Shown here: positions 1-9,469 of the stretch, one piece after another | Numbering within the stretch: the first letter of the stretch is position 1 | Layout of the letters: every line of letters begins with the position of its first letter | Assembly (NCBI RefSeq): GCF_011378905.1 | Contig: NZ_WTPY01000021.1 | Span: forward strand, 19,593 to 83,592 | Direction of reading: 5' to 3' | DNA length: 64,000 nucleotides | Source: Paraglaciecola sp. 20A4 | Lineage (GTDB): Bacteria > Pseudomonadota > Gammaproteobacteria > Enterobacterales > Alteromonadaceae | Made by a program: the position numbers and the translations under genes | Notes under the pieces: generated by a model | The model's database searches: none | What the model saw: only the letters and a program-made list of their open reading frames with translations | What the model was told of the DNA's origin: nothing

Positions 1-24
1 GCTACCAAGCTGCGCTACTCACCG
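1..24 (-). tRNA. tRNA-Pro, 5' end only (cut by window edge)
   Basis: Read on the minus strand, bases 24 to 1 give CGGTGAGTAGCGCAGCTTGG followed by TAGC. This is the acceptor 5' strand, D-stem and D-loop start of a gammaproteobacterial tRNA-Pro. The anticodon lies outside the window, so the isoacceptor cannot be read. An open reading frame running over it on the same strand is not a gene. Confidence 0.8.
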
Positions 25-270
25 ACTTAACAACCCGAAGAGTTATTCTCTGTCTCTCAACGGGGAGCGCATAGTAAACAGATGTATTTCTGCCGTCAAA
101 CACTTTTTTAAAAGAAAATGACTGACTGCTGTTTTTTTTAGCAATTTGAATAGGAAAGCAACAAAATGTGCACAAAACATACATTTTGTTTATTGTTTCT
201 TAAATAAATACCTTCACAGATGCTGTCATCATTTAGCTAATCATGAGCGACAAATAATTAAATAACGCAA

Positions 271-909
271 TTATTCCCCATCGAAAGTCCATCGACCATT
301 CTTTTTGGGGCTAAATCCAATGCGGTGAAGATAATTTTCGTGCTCATAACTGTCCGCTAATGCAATTATATTTTGAAAACCAAACTGTTTTGACAGTTGT
401 TGCCCCTTGCCAAGGACATATTGACCAAGATGACAATCACGGTAGGCCGGTATAACAAAATCAAAATCAACTAGAAAGTCCCCATTGGGTTGCGGATAAC
501 CAGATAACATCCCAACAACTTCCGTGCGTTCAGTTAAAAAGAAATATTCTCGCGTCGTGTCCGCCGACACTTTCATAAAACGGGGAAATAAATGTTTAAT
601 CTCGTGTTGATGATATTCCAAAAAGAAATCTACGTAATTCGAAGGGCGACTAACTGCCAATACAGAAAAATTGCGCTCAACATCAAAAAGCAATCTACGT
701 AGGAAAAACAAATTCGTTAGAGTGACAAAGCCATTTAGTATGGCGACGGGATAGGCTTGAATAATAATACCGTACAAACAAAAAGACGAAGCGCCGGCTA
801 AATTAAACCAACGCAATCTAACGATAGAGCTACGCGTTAACGAATAGGCTATTACTGCAGATGCACAATAACCAAATATTTCAACAGGGGATAATTCCAA
901 ACTACACAC
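271..909 (-). CDS. Membrane protein with YgjV-like N-terminus and GNAT-like C-terminus
   Basis: A 212-residue protein starting at GTG (907-909) with only a weak upstream GAG. Residues about 8-70 are hydrophobic and form two to three membrane segments that resemble the small inner-membrane YgjV family. Residues about 85-212 look like a GNAT acetyltransferase fold: a strand pattern around DFLVDFDFVIPAYRD, a glycine-containing turn in CHLGQYVLGKG, and a closing HENYLHRIGF segment typical of GNAT motif B. It is divergent from folD. No substrate can be inferred. The domain reading is by eye and moderately sure; that it is a real gene is likely from its length and composition. Confidence 0.6.
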   Translation of the reverse strand: MCSLELSPVEIFGYCASAVIAYSLTRSSIVRLRWFNLAGASSFCLYGIIIQAYPVAILNGFVTLTNLFFLRRLLFDVERNFSVLAVSRPSNYVDFFLEYHQHEIKHLFPRFMKVSADTTREYFFLTERTEVVGMLSGYPQPNGDFLVDFDFVIPAYRDCHLGQYVLGKGQQLSKQFGFQNIIALADSYEHENYLHRIGFSPKKNGRWTFDGE

Positions 910-1067
910 CTCAATATGGGATACAAACTATAGAAGCGTATATTTGTTTAGTTGCATCATCAGGGCAAGAAGATTCGATACTATTTACAAATAAACCGAG
1001 GGTGGATTGTTGAAACTGGCGCGATATGTGACAATAGACTTCCCTATTCCTTCAGTTAATTGTTTAT

Positions 1068-1925
1068 ATGCCTGCTCAAAAAATCGATGGTAAATTAATC
1101 GCCCAACAAGTGCGTCAGCACGTTGCTTCACATGTTGAATCTATTGTTTCCTCGGGCAAACGGCCCCCTGGCTTAGCGGTAATTTTGGTAGGCAGTGATG
1201 CAGCTTCGCACGTTTATGTGGCCAATAAACGTAAAGCCTGTGAAGAAGTGGGTTTTGTATCAAAATCCTATGACTTGCCTTCTACAACGTCAGAGCGAGA
1301 CTTACTGGAGCTAATCGATAAGCTCAATGCGGATCAAACAATTGACGGTATTCTGGTGCAATTACCCTTGCCCGCAGGTTTAGACAGTGAACAGGTATTA
1401 GAACGTATTTTGCCGCATAAAGATGTTGATGGTTTTCATCCTTATAACATCGGCCGTTTAGCGCAACGGATACCTGCTCTGCGCCCTTGTACACCGAAAG
1501 GGATAATGACATTAATAGAATCGACTAAACGCCCTATCAAAGGCTTAGATGCGGTCATAGTCGGGGCTTCCAATATCGTTGGACGTCCGATGTTTATGGA
1601 ATTACTACTGGCGGGTTGTACCGTCACTAGCTGTCATAAATTCACTAAAGATTTAGAGTCTCATGTAAGGCGAGCAGACCTACTTGTTGTCGCGGTAGGA
1701 ATCTCCGCATTTATTCCAGGAGAATGGATCAAACCTGGAGCGATTGTGATCGATGTAGGCATTAACCGTCAAACAGACGGAAAATTAGTGGGCGATGTAG
1801 ATTATGCCACGGCAGAACAGCGCGCCGGTTGGATAACCCCAGTCCCAGGAGGCGTAGGCCCCATGACAGTAGCCAGCCTAATTGAAAATACCCTAGAAGC
1901 TTACGTCAAGTATCACTCCCGTTAA
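1068..1925 (+). CDS. folD: Bifunctional methylenetetrahydrofolate dehydrogenase/cyclohydrolase FolD
   Basis: A 285-residue cytosolic enzyme of one-carbon metabolism. It oxidises 5,10-methylene-THF with NADP+ to methenyl-THF and hydrolyses that to 10-formyl-THF. The family signature [13 protein letters not shown] carries Tyr50 and Lys54, the catalytic pair. The Rossmann segment [12 protein letters not shown] follows at about 163-174, and the C-terminal [10 protein letters not shown] loop is intact. Length matches the family (about 285). The DUF1415 gene starts 16 bp downstream on the same strand and is probably cotranscribed. Confidence 0.97.
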   Translation: MPAQKIDGKLIAQQVRQHVASHVESIVSSGKRPPGLAVILVGSDAASHVYVANKRKACEEVGFVSKSYDLPSTTSERDLLELIDKLNADQTIDGILVQLPLPAGLDSEQVLERILPHKDVDGFHPYNIGRLAQRIPALRPCTPKGIMTLIESTKRPIKGLDAVIVGASNIVGRPMFMELLLAGCTVTSCHKFTKDLESHVRRADLLVVAVGISAFIPGEWIKPGAIVIDVGINRQTDGKLVGDVDYATAEQRAGWITPVPGGVGPMTVASLIENTLEAYVKYHSR

Positions 1926-1941
1926 GGCTTGCCAATTTATT

Positions 1942-2505
1942 GTGAAAATATCTACTCGACATAATGATGTCATTCAGTCCATCCGCACATGGCTGAGTGA
2001 CATTATCATCGGACACAATTTTTGCCCTTTTGCAAAACGCGAATTCGAACGAGACAGTATCACCTATGCTGTTTGTGAGGGCATAACCTTAGATGACGCG
2101 ACCAATCAATTTTTAATTGAATTACAAAACCTAGAGCAGAATAATCAGATTGAGACCAGCTTACTTATTTTCAATCATGGGTTTAGTGATTTTGATGAAT
2201 ATCTTGATTTAGTCTCAATGGCCCAAGCATTGATTGATAGAGGCGGTTACGGTGGCAAATTTCAGTTAGCTAGTTTTCATCCTGATTATTGCTTTGAAGG
2301 TGATTCACATGACGATCTGTCGAATTATACAAACAGATCGCCATTGCCAATTTTACATATATTACGAGAAAGTAGCCTAGACAGAGTCCTTCGTACCTAT
2401 CCCGATCCTGAAAATATTCCCCAGCGTAATATCACCAAGGCCGAGCAATTAGGCCAAGCCTATTGGCTGCGTACTATGCACAAATTAAGAAGCGCAAAAA
2501 TCTAA
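1942..2505 (+). CDS. DUF1415 family protein
   Basis: A 187-residue protein starting at GTG. It carries the family's conserved stretches: HNFCPFAKREF near residue 25, a central SLLIFNHGFSDFDEYL, and FQLASFHPDYCFEG around 115-125. The conserved Cys and His residues could form a metal or catalytic site, but the family has no established function known to me. It follows folD by 16 bp and converges on the DUF4340 gene, whose stop is 13 bp away. Family assignment is fairly sure; function is unknown. Confidence 0.75.
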   Translation: MKISTRHNDVIQSIRTWLSDIIIGHNFCPFAKREFERDSITYAVCEGITLDDATNQFLIELQNLEQNNQIETSLLIFNHGFSDFDEYLDLVSMAQALIDRGGYGGKFQLASFHPDYCFEGDSHDDLSNYTNRSPLPILHILRESSLDRVLRTYPDPENIPQRNITKAEQLGQAYWLRTMHKLRSAKI

Positions 2506-2517
2506 TGTTAATCCTCG

Positions 2518-3558
2518 CTATTGAGGGGACTCGCCTTCGTCAATTGGGTATGATGGGATTGGTTCCTTGGCTTCTTTTTGCGCTTCAATCGCTAAGAAAT
2601 CATCAATATTTTTATTAAGTTGCTCAGCATTAAATTTTGGAATTTGATAAATCCAATCAGCCCAATAATCACTGGGCGTTGCATTGGCGATGCGTAAAAA
2701 GGCGCTATCTTGCTGCTGCGCAATCTCGACACGAAATGCATGACCGTAAGCGGTATTAACGTCAAGTGTCACCATAGGTGTTAAACTTTCCCAGTCGAGA
2801 GACGTCGTGGGTAATAGCTGTTCAAAGTGGATCCCCGCTAAATTCAGTGCAACCGCATCCAATACTCCACCGTATTTAAGGGCTTGCGTTGGAAGCTGGT
2901 CTTTAAGAACAAAAGATTCGTCCGCGCTCGCTCTAAGTATTTGCCAAGACGCACCATCTGCTCGCGCGATACTAGAAAAATCAGATTCATCAAACGGCAA
3001 AATAGGTTGTTGTAACCACTCACTATTCGTCAGCGGCAGATTAATCGCACTATTGCTCAACCACGCTTGTGCTTGATTAGGAATGCGCAGATAACGATCA
3101 TTACCGATTGTAGCGTTATTTCCCACTAAGACTTGCCAAGTTTTACCTTTGCTCGCTAATGTCACTAACGTAGCCAAACTATCGTTAGCTGAAATATCCT
3201 GTAAACCTAAGTGGTGATAATTACTTTCTTTTAACGTTTTAGGCTCGACTAATTCAGCTTGCGCGAGCGCTTGAAGCAAGGAAGCTAATTTTTCGTGGTC
3301 AACAGGAAAACGCCCTACCAATTCACTACTGTCGGTATAAACATCTGTTTGCCAACGATCATTCTCTCGCCGGGCGTTAAGTAGAATCCCGTTAGCATTG
3401 GTCAACGTTATTCTGTCAACATCTGTCGCGTGTTCAGCCAACGAGGGTAACGCCAACTGTGATTCATTTTGAGAAGGTCCCGTTTCCTGCAATAGCCAAT
3501 ATCCTGCGCCACAGGCTAGTATCGCTGCTATCACCAGTATTAGTAATGAACGACTCAT
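2518..3558 (-). CDS. DUF4340 domain protein, last gene of Gld-like ABC operon
   Basis: A 346-residue protein with one N-terminal membrane anchor (about residues 5-22, ending near a Gly-Trp-Leu-Leu turn) and a large periplasmic part rich in short beta strands. This architecture and its position directly after a GldG-like gene are those of DUF4340 proteins, which accompany Gld-type ABC transporters. Its start codon overlaps the stop of the preceding gene by 4 bp, indicating translational coupling. Substrate unknown. Confidence 0.7.
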   Translation of the reverse strand: MSRSLLILVIAAILACGAGYWLLQETGPSQNESQLALPSLAEHATDVDRITLTNANGILLNARRENDRWQTDVYTDSSELVGRFPVDHEKLASLLQALAQAELVEPKTLKESNYHHLGLQDISANDSLATLVTLASKGKTWQVLVGNNATIGNDRYLRIPNQAQAWLSNSAINLPLTNSEWLQQPILPFDESDFSSIARADGASWQILRASADESFVLKDQLPTQALKYGGVLDAVALNLAGIHFEQLLPTTSLDWESLTPMVTLDVNTAYGHAFRVEIAQQQDSAFLRIANATPSDYWADWIYQIPKFNAEQLNKNIDDFLAIEAQKEAKEPIPSYPIDEGESPQ

Positions 3559-5435
3559 GATTGTCCCTCCTTGGGGTTTACGGGTGCATGCACAGTTGGC
3601 TTATAGCGGCTACGAAGTAAGCGACGGCCTAACATAAGGAATAAGACCAAAATCAAAGGCGCGACAACAATATTGCCAAACTTAATCAGGTTCCCTAATT
3701 TCTCTATGTCTTTATCAAGTTGATGACGAACATCTCGCAAAGATTTACGGATCTCAATTTTTTGCTTCATAAAATCATCAATTGCTTGTTGTTGTTGAGC
3801 AGAAATAACCAACGCGCCGCCTTCGCCTTGTTGCTCTTGTAGCTGCGCTAATTGCGATTCAGTTTCATCAAGTTGTTGTTGTAATATTTTTTCCTGGTCT
3901 CGGAATTTTTGCTCTGCAACGAGCTTTAACTGATCGACCTTATCAAATGGACGAGCAAAGGTCCCTCTACTGCGGATGCTGATCAGCGCATTGCTACCAG
4001 CAAGGTTTTCAACAACATTCGTTACAAAGTCGCCATTATTCGCAAAAGGTGTCGTAATTGTCTCGCCAAAAAACGATGATTGTTGAACCCAGAAACGATC
4101 TGATAGTAAATCGGTGTCACCTACTAAGATCACATTAAAATCTCGTGTCTGTCTCAAGTGCTCCTGTTCGTCAATTCCTTCTGGCGCATACTCAAAAGCT
4201 GACTTAACGCTGCCAGTCAATCTAGTCGCTAAAATATATTCCTTGTTATCACTTTCATATTCCTGACTCAATGCCTGTGGATCACGTGTTTGCGCATATA
4301 GCGCACTATCGATAAGGTCAGAATTTTTCGTGGAGTGAAGTAGCGTAGACCAGCTTAATGAAGAGTTGCGTTCTTTACTAAAGACACCAAAAGAGGCGCC
4401 ATTAATTAAATCCAAACTGGAGGTCGTCACATCTTTATCATTTAATTCATTAGCACCGTAACCCACAAAACCAAAATGCCGCGTCACATCCCCTGTTTGT
4501 GTTCTTACATCTAATCCAGCCAACGCATCTAACAATACTTGTTGCTCATTGAAATTTACGCCCCAAGTATCAAACAAACGGGATAAATTTGAGCCATTAG
4601 CGCCCATAGATGCCCCCGTCAACATACTCATCTGATCTGACTCATTGTGAGGATCAATAAAAATCAATGCCCGACCGCCATCCATGGTGTATTGATCAAT
4701 GGCGTACAATAATTCATCACTTAGGGTCTTAGGGTGGGCAACTATTAATACATCTGTCCCTTTAGGTAATTCTGACGCATCACTGCCAATTTTCTCGACC
4801 ACGTAAAGTTGCTGTAATTGAGTATAGAACGTCCAAGGTTGATCGAACCCACCAGTCATCGGATTTTGTCCACCCCCTACCGGTAAATCAGTCAGCAAAG
4901 TGACTTTTACTTGTTTAGGGTTAACCAGTTGGTAAATCAGTTTACTGATTTCATACTCTAAAAAGCGCTCTTGCTGTGGATCGAAAAAAGCAATAACTTG
5001 CTGATCATCCAGCGCATTAGTAGCGCCGAGTCCTAAGTAAACGGCTTCACCTGCGGTGCCAATGTTAGCTGCGGTTAAACCGAATTGATCCGCCCTGTCT
5101 TCTTTTTCCGAAAAGGCCTCGGGGTCTAGAATATGCAATTTAATTTTGCCGTTTGACCTGCCAGCGTATTCTTCAAGCAGACTTTGAACGCGCATTGCGT
5201 AATTACGCAACGTGATCATATTCTTTGATGCTTTGTCAGAAAAGAAAAAATACAAATTCAGTGGTTCATCAATTTCAGTCAATATTTGTTGGCTACCCTG
5301 GGAAAGCGAATACACATTATCTTCCGTTAAATCGACGCGATAGTTACTAAGCAATTGATTATTGAGTAGGACTAATGCACAAAATAATATGCCAATAAAC
5401 AGCATACTTAACCAGGTTGTTAATCTATTACTCAT
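3555..5435 (-). CDS. GldG-like ABC transporter auxiliary membrane protein
   Basis: A 626-residue protein with a membrane helix near residues 8-28, a large extracytoplasmic region of the GldG/ABC_transp_aux type (SLSQGSQQILTEIDEPLNLY, later IFIDPHNESDQ), a strongly charged Gln/Glu-rich coiled coil at about 510-590, and a C-terminal membrane helix near 595-615. The family is named for gliding-motility ABC transporters in Bacteroidetes. In gammaproteobacteria it occurs in a four-gene set as here, without a proven substrate. It starts 2 bp after the permease gene stop and overlaps the DUF4340 gene. Confidence 0.8.
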   Translation of the reverse strand: MSNRLTTWLSMLFIGILFCALVLLNNQLLSNYRVDLTEDNVYSLSQGSQQILTEIDEPLNLYFFFSDKASKNMITLRNYAMRVQSLLEEYAGRSNGKIKLHILDPEAFSEKEDRADQFGLTAANIGTAGEAVYLGLGATNALDDQQVIAFFDPQQERFLEYEISKLIYQLVNPKQVKVTLLTDLPVGGGQNPMTGGFDQPWTFYTQLQQLYVVEKIGSDASELPKGTDVLIVAHPKTLSDELLYAIDQYTMDGGRALIFIDPHNESDQMSMLTGASMGANGSNLSRLFDTWGVNFNEQQVLLDALAGLDVRTQTGDVTRHFGFVGYGANELNDKDVTTSSLDLINGASFGVFSKERNSSLSWSTLLHSTKNSDLIDSALYAQTRDPQALSQEYESDNKEYILATRLTGSVKSAFEYAPEGIDEQEHLRQTRDFNVILVGDTDLLSDRFWVQQSSFFGETITTPFANNGDFVTNVVENLAGSNALISIRSRGTFARPFDKVDQLKLVAEQKFRDQEKILQQQLDETESQLAQLQEQQGEGGALVISAQQQQAIDDFMKQKIEIRKSLRDVRHQLDKDIEKLGNLIKFGNIVVAPLILVLFLMLGRRLLRSRYKPTVHAPVNPKEGQS

Positions 5436-5437
5436 GG

Positions 5438-6172
5438 TTAATCAGCCTTCTTTTGTTCAATAATGAGTAAACCCGCATATAACCAAGCCATGGTGACTAA
5501 GATAAAATATCCGACGTCATTTAACGCTATTACGCCTTTAGCCATTGCTTCAAAATGCGTCAGAAAACTAAAGGATGCTACCGTATCGAGTAATAATGAA
5601 GGAGCCCAACCTTTGAATGAGTCCAGCACGATTGAGCTGCCACTGACCACAAAAAGAAAGCACACTACAATCGCAAGAATAAACGCGATAATTTGATTCT
5701 TTGATAACGCAGACATGCACATCCCGATCGCGAGAAAAGCACCGGCCATCAGCCAACTACCTAAATATGCAGCAACAATAATTCCATTATCTGGTTTACC
5801 CAGATAATTCACTGTCAGCCAAATAGGAAACGTCAACAACAATGCCAAACCTAATACACTCCATGCAGCAAGAAATTTACCTAACGTCGCTTGCCATGTA
5901 CTAACAGGAAGAGTCATTAGTAATTCGATATTGCCGCTTTTTCTTTCCTCTGCCCAGCTGCGCATGGCAATCGCTGGAACCAAAAATAAATACAGCCAAG
6001 GGTGAAAATTAAAGAATGCCAGCAGATCTGCTTGCCCTCGTTCGAAAAATCCTCCAATAAAAAATGCGAATACCGCGGAAAGAACAAGAAAAATGCCGAT
6101 AAATACGTACGCCACAGGTGAGGCAAAGTAACCTGCAAACTCGCGCTTAAACAAGATAAATATGTGTGCCAC
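5438..6172 (-). CDS. ABC-2 type permease (GldF-like)
   Basis: A 244-residue inner-membrane protein with about six hydrophobic segments. It begins with IFILFKREFAGYFASPVAYVF and contains MRSWAEERKSGNIELLMTLP, a stretch typical of GldF/NosY-type ABC-2 permeases. It would form the channel for the ATPase encoded just upstream; the two genes are separated by 2 bp. The transported substrate cannot be told from sequence. Confidence 0.85.
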   Translation of the reverse strand: MAHIFILFKREFAGYFASPVAYVFIGIFLVLSAVFAFFIGGFFERGQADLLAFFNFHPWLYLFLVPAIAMRSWAEERKSGNIELLMTLPVSTWQATLGKFLAAWSVLGLALLLTFPIWLTVNYLGKPDNGIIVAAYLGSWLMAGAFLAIGMCMSALSKNQIIAFILAIVVCFLFVVSGSSIVLDSFKGWAPSLLLDTVASFSFLTHFEAMAKGVIALNDVGYFILVTMAWLYAGLLIIEQKKAD

Positions 6173-6174
6173 AG

Positions 6175-7095
6175 CTATGCTACCTCTGTTGTTAATTCTC
6201 TGAAGACTTGATCTAAACGCCCTTGTTCAATAAACAAAGTATCGACTGGTAATTTTGCACGCTGCACATGGGCAGTGACTTCATGCAATATATGTTTTCC
6301 GGGCTCTGGAAATAAGGTAACGTGCCCCGTTTTTTGCTCCACCTCCATTTCCGCGACGCCTTCTAACTCAGCTAAACCAGAAATATCAGCAAGGTAGCTA
6401 AGATGAATGGTAACAGCCTGATAGTACCGAGATCGTTTTTGTAAACTTAAAGGGGTATCATTAAAAAGTAATTTGCCCTTAGCTATGATCATGACTCGAT
6501 TACATACAGCAGTGACTTCTTCCAATATATGCGTAGAAATAATAACAATTTTGTCTTTTGCTAATTGTGTTATCAACTCACGCACTTGGTGTTTTTGATT
6601 AGGATCTAAACCATCGGTTGGTTCATCGAGGATTAGGATATCAGGATCGTGGATCAAAGCTTGCGCAAGACCAACACGTCGTTTAAATCCTTTCGATAGA
6701 TTCTCGATAGGTCGATTCATCACTTCTTGAAGTTCAATTTTCTCTACTACTTCGTTTATACGACGTTCTTTTTCTTTGCCTTTAAACCCTCTAACTTCAG
6801 CGATGAATTTAAGAAATTGATAGGTTGTCATATCACCGTAAGCTGGGGCGCCTTCAGGTAAATAGCCAATGCGCTGCTGAATAGTTTTAGCATGGCGTGC
6901 CATTGATAAATCAAAAATATCAATCGTGCCACTAGTGGGCTGTAAAAAACCGGTTAGCATTTTCATCGTGGTAGATTTACCGGCACCATTTGGGCCTAAA
7001 AAACCGACAATGTCGCCCGGCTTGATATCGAAGCTCAAATCTTCGACAGCGGAGAAATGGCCAAACAATTTCGACAGGTTTTTAACAGATATCAT
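6175..7095 (-). CDS. ABC transporter ATP-binding protein (GldA/NosF-like)
   Basis: A 306-residue ATPase, first gene of the operon. Walker A is GPNGAGKST at about 34-42, the signature is LSKGFKRRVG near 133, Walker B is ILILDEPTDGLD near 153, and the switch His is in IISTHILEEV. About 80 C-terminal residues follow the ATPase core, as in the GldA/CcmA-like DRA subgroup. It faces away from ytjB, so the 7096-7320 gap should hold both promoters. It energises the permease encoded next. Confidence 0.9.
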   Translation of the reverse strand: MISVKNLSKLFGHFSAVEDLSFDIKPGDIVGFLGPNGAGKSTTMKMLTGFLQPTSGTIDIFDLSMARHAKTIQQRIGYLPEGAPAYGDMTTYQFLKFIAEVRGFKGKEKERRINEVVEKIELQEVMNRPIENLSKGFKRRVGLAQALIHDPDILILDEPTDGLDPNQKHQVRELITQLAKDKIVIISTHILEEVTAVCNRVMIIAKGKLLFNDTPLSLQKRSRYYQAVTIHLSYLADISGLAELEGVAEMEVEQKTGHVTLFPEPGKHILHEVTAHVQRAKLPVDTLFIEQGRLDQVFRELTTEVA

Positions 7096-7320
7096 AGTGT
7101 TCCTATTATGACAGAAAGATCGCGTGCTAAAGATATAGCGTTATAGGGTCGGTTTCAACGCCTTAGCGCAAGTGAAATAGCAATCAATGCTGTATATATA
7201 AGCATAACCTTACTTACATCAATTAAGGTATAGGACTATTTTGCCAGAACATACGCTTTTTGCTTATAGCTGAACGAAATTTCTTGGCAAAACTGCCCTG
7301 TTACCTTATTGTCTTGCGCT

Positions 7321-7971
7321 ATGAGCATGGCAAAATCCCTATTACATACAGTCGACTTACATATACATAGTCGCTACTCAATATTTAAACGTATTTTAAA
7401 CCTCATCATCGTGATTGTAATGGTGTTGTTGTTTGTGAACCTTTGGTTTGTGGATAACGATACAGCAAAGAATTGGCGAAACAAACAAAGTGCTCAATTG
7501 GGCAATAGTCTTAGCTTAATTGCCAGTAAAATTCTCGCGCAACCCATAATAGATAAAGATGAACTACGTATTACCCAAGTCCTCGATATAATGCTTAATG
7601 ATCCGCATGTTGAAGGCGCGGCTGTTTATGATCAGTACGGTCAACAACTGGATCAACAGGGCACGTTGGCGACGATTGTCGAACAATATCATAACGCCCA
7701 GCATCCAGTTCCACTGGTGTTCGTGCAAGATATTCGAGTTAATAATCAAATATACGGCTATGTGCGTCTATTACTCAATGAGAAGAGTGTTATGGCCCTG
7801 CACAGCGCTTATCAAGCTCAATTACGTAAACAAACCCAAGTATTGGCATTATTAGCAGCATTAGCCGCTTTATTGTTGACTAGAATTTTCTACAAAATAC
7901 GCTATCGCCACTACATACACTCGCGTGACAAACCTATCAACGCGCAAAAGAATGAAACGGCCAAACGTTAA
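7321..7971 (+). CDS. ytjB: YtjB/SMP family inner-membrane protein
   Basis: About 216 residues. The longest frame begins at a TTG (7309), but ATG codons at 7321 and 7327 are better starts; none has a strong ribosome site. A membrane segment at roughly residues 23-42 and another near 172-190 flank a periplasmic domain containing ILAQPIIDKDELRITQVLD. This is the pattern of E. coli YtjB (SMP), usually found next to serB; serB is not seen here. Its last 4 bp overlap the end of the converging TatD-family gene. Confidence 0.75.
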   Translation: MSMAKSLLHTVDLHIHSRYSIFKRILNLIIVIVMVLLFVNLWFVDNDTAKNWRNKQSAQLGNSLSLIASKILAQPIIDKDELRITQVLDIMLNDPHVEGAAVYDQYGQQLDQQGTLATIVEQYHNAQHPVPLVFVQDIRVNNQIYGYVRLLLNEKSVMALHSAYQAQLRKQTQVLALLAALAALLLTRIFYKIRYRHYIHSRDKPINAQKNETAKR

Positions 7972-8750
7972 CGACCCCTCGAACTTAATATATTTGGTAG
8001 TATGTCTAACGTGTTCCGCAAACAGGCCAGCTGTATTTCTTCGGCACATTCAGGGCGAAGCAACTGCAATTCTTGCAAAATTAACGGCAAATAACTTGGG
8101 GTGTTGCGCTCACCTTGCTTGTTGATAATTGGCATGTCTGGGGCATCGGTTTCCAATACTAAGCTCGAAAGTGGAACTTGGCTTAGCACTTTGCGTGTCT
8201 TTTGTGCACGAGGATAAGTAATCGTGCCGCCAACCCCTAACTTAAAACCTAGCCCAATATAAGTCTCAGCTTCATATAAGCTGCCGGAGAAGGCATGAAC
8301 AATGCCTGCGTTACTAAATTTTTGCTGCTTTAACATGCGAATTAACGCATTGTGGGAGCGTCGGTGATGAATAATCACTGGGAGTTGATGCTTTTGAGCG
8401 ATGACTAGTTGCTCGCGAAAGGCGAACTCTTGAATATCAGCACAGATTGTTAGGCTGTAATCCAAGCCTATTTCTCCTACCGCCACAACGACACCATGCT
8501 GGTCTCTTAAGTTCTCGTCAAGTAGACATAAGTGAGAGTCATTGAAGTCTTGCAGAAAATACGGGTGAATACCTAAGGCAAATTTTAGTTGTTTATATTG
8601 GCCGCATAATGCAATTAAACGTTTCCACGTGTTAGCTTGGGTGCCGGGGATCACTATCTGCCTTACCCCAAGCTCTTCACACTTAGCTAGTACCTCTGCT
8701 CGGTCACAATCAAAGGCGGAAAAATCTAAGTGGCAGTGGCTATCAATCAC
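7968..8750 (-). CDS. TatD-family metal-dependent hydrolase (YjjV-like)
   Basis: A 260-residue TIM-barrel hydrolase. The N-terminal metal-binding motif DSHCHLDF provides His5 and His7. GEIGLDY supplies the glutamate, IIHHRRS a histidine, VHAFSGS another, and LETDAPD the final aspartate. All TatD metal ligands are therefore present. Members are deoxyribonucleases or D-aminoacyl-tRNA-related hydrolases; which one cannot be decided. It follows pdxH by 12 bp on the same strand and is probably cotranscribed. Confidence 0.9.
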   Translation of the reverse strand: MIDSHCHLDFSAFDCDRAEVLAKCEELGVRQIVIPGTQANTWKRLIALCGQYKQLKFALGIHPYFLQDFNDSHLCLLDENLRDQHGVVVAVGEIGLDYSLTICADIQEFAFREQLVIAQKHQLPVIIHHRRSHNALIRMLKQQKFSNAGIVHAFSGSLYEAETYIGLGFKLGVGGTITYPRAQKTRKVLSQVPLSSLVLETDAPDMPIINKQGERNTPSYLPLILQELQLLRPECAEEIQLACLRNTLDILPNILSSRGR

Positions 8751-8762
8751 AATGTAGAGCGA

Positions 8763-9404
8763 CTAAGGCATTAATCGTTGGATAGACCAATCTTTGCTTT
8801 CGTTACGACTAAAAGCAAAACGGTCATGCAGGCGATGCTCGCCCCCTTGCCAAAACTCAATATTCTGCGGTTCTACTTTAAAGCCTCCCCAAAACTCTGG
8901 CGCAGGAATATCATTATCCGCAAATTTCATTTTGGTTGCTTCAAATCGTGCCAGTAAAGCATCACGACTTTCTATAGGCTCGCTCTGTTTTGAGGTCCAT
9001 GCTGCTAACTGGCTTGACAGTGGCCTTGACGAAAAATAACGCTGCACATCTTCTCTGCTTATCAATGAAGCATAACCTCGCACCAAAACTTGTCTTTCAA
9101 GAGGATGCCAAGGGAAATGCAACGATATATTTGGGTTTTCTGCTAATTCTCGCCCCTTACGGCTACCAAGGTTGGTATAAAAGACGAAGCAGTTATCTAC
9201 TACCCCTTTTAAAAGCACGATACGCTGAGACGGATGTCCGCGACTATCAACAGTCGCGATAACCATAGCAGTAGGATCAGGTAAATCAGCTTTAACAGCG
9301 TCGTCCATCCATAAAGCAAACTGTGCAAAAGGGTCTTGCAATAAGGTATCTTCAGTAAGACGACCTTGGCTATACTCACGCCTGATTTGACTCAAAGGCT
9401 GCAT
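8763..9404 (-). CDS. pdxH: Pyridoxamine 5'-phosphate oxidase
   Basis: A 213-residue FMN enzyme that oxidises PNP or PMP to pyridoxal 5'-phosphate in vitamin B6 metabolism. Visible family signatures are PSQRIVLLKGV and FYTNLGSRKGRELAENP (FMN and phosphate binding), ASLISREDVQRYFSSRP, and the C-terminal EFWQGGEHRLHDRFAFSR with the active-site Arg and His. Length is as in E. coli (218). A 65-bp gap separates it from era. Confidence 0.96.
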   Translation of the reverse strand: MQPLSQIRREYSQGRLTEDTLLQDPFAQFALWMDDAVKADLPDPTAMVIATVDSRGHPSQRIVLLKGVVDNCFVFYTNLGSRKGRELAENPNISLHFPWHPLERQVLVRGYASLISREDVQRYFSSRPLSSQLAAWTSKQSEPIESRDALLARFEATKMKFADNDIPAPEFWGGFKVEPQNIEFWQGGEHRLHDRFAFSRNESKDWSIQRLMP

Positions 9405-9469
9405 AATTTACTCCTTCAAAAACAGATAACGATTGATCAATATGACGACGCAAGCAATTTCCGTTTAAA

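Noticed and set aside
2..184. 60-residue open frame on the minus strand
   Set aside because: It runs into the tRNA-Pro and has neither a ribosome site nor protein resemblance.
7186..7205. LexA (SOS) box at CTGTATATATAAGCA
   Set aside because: The left half fits but the right half lacks ACAG.
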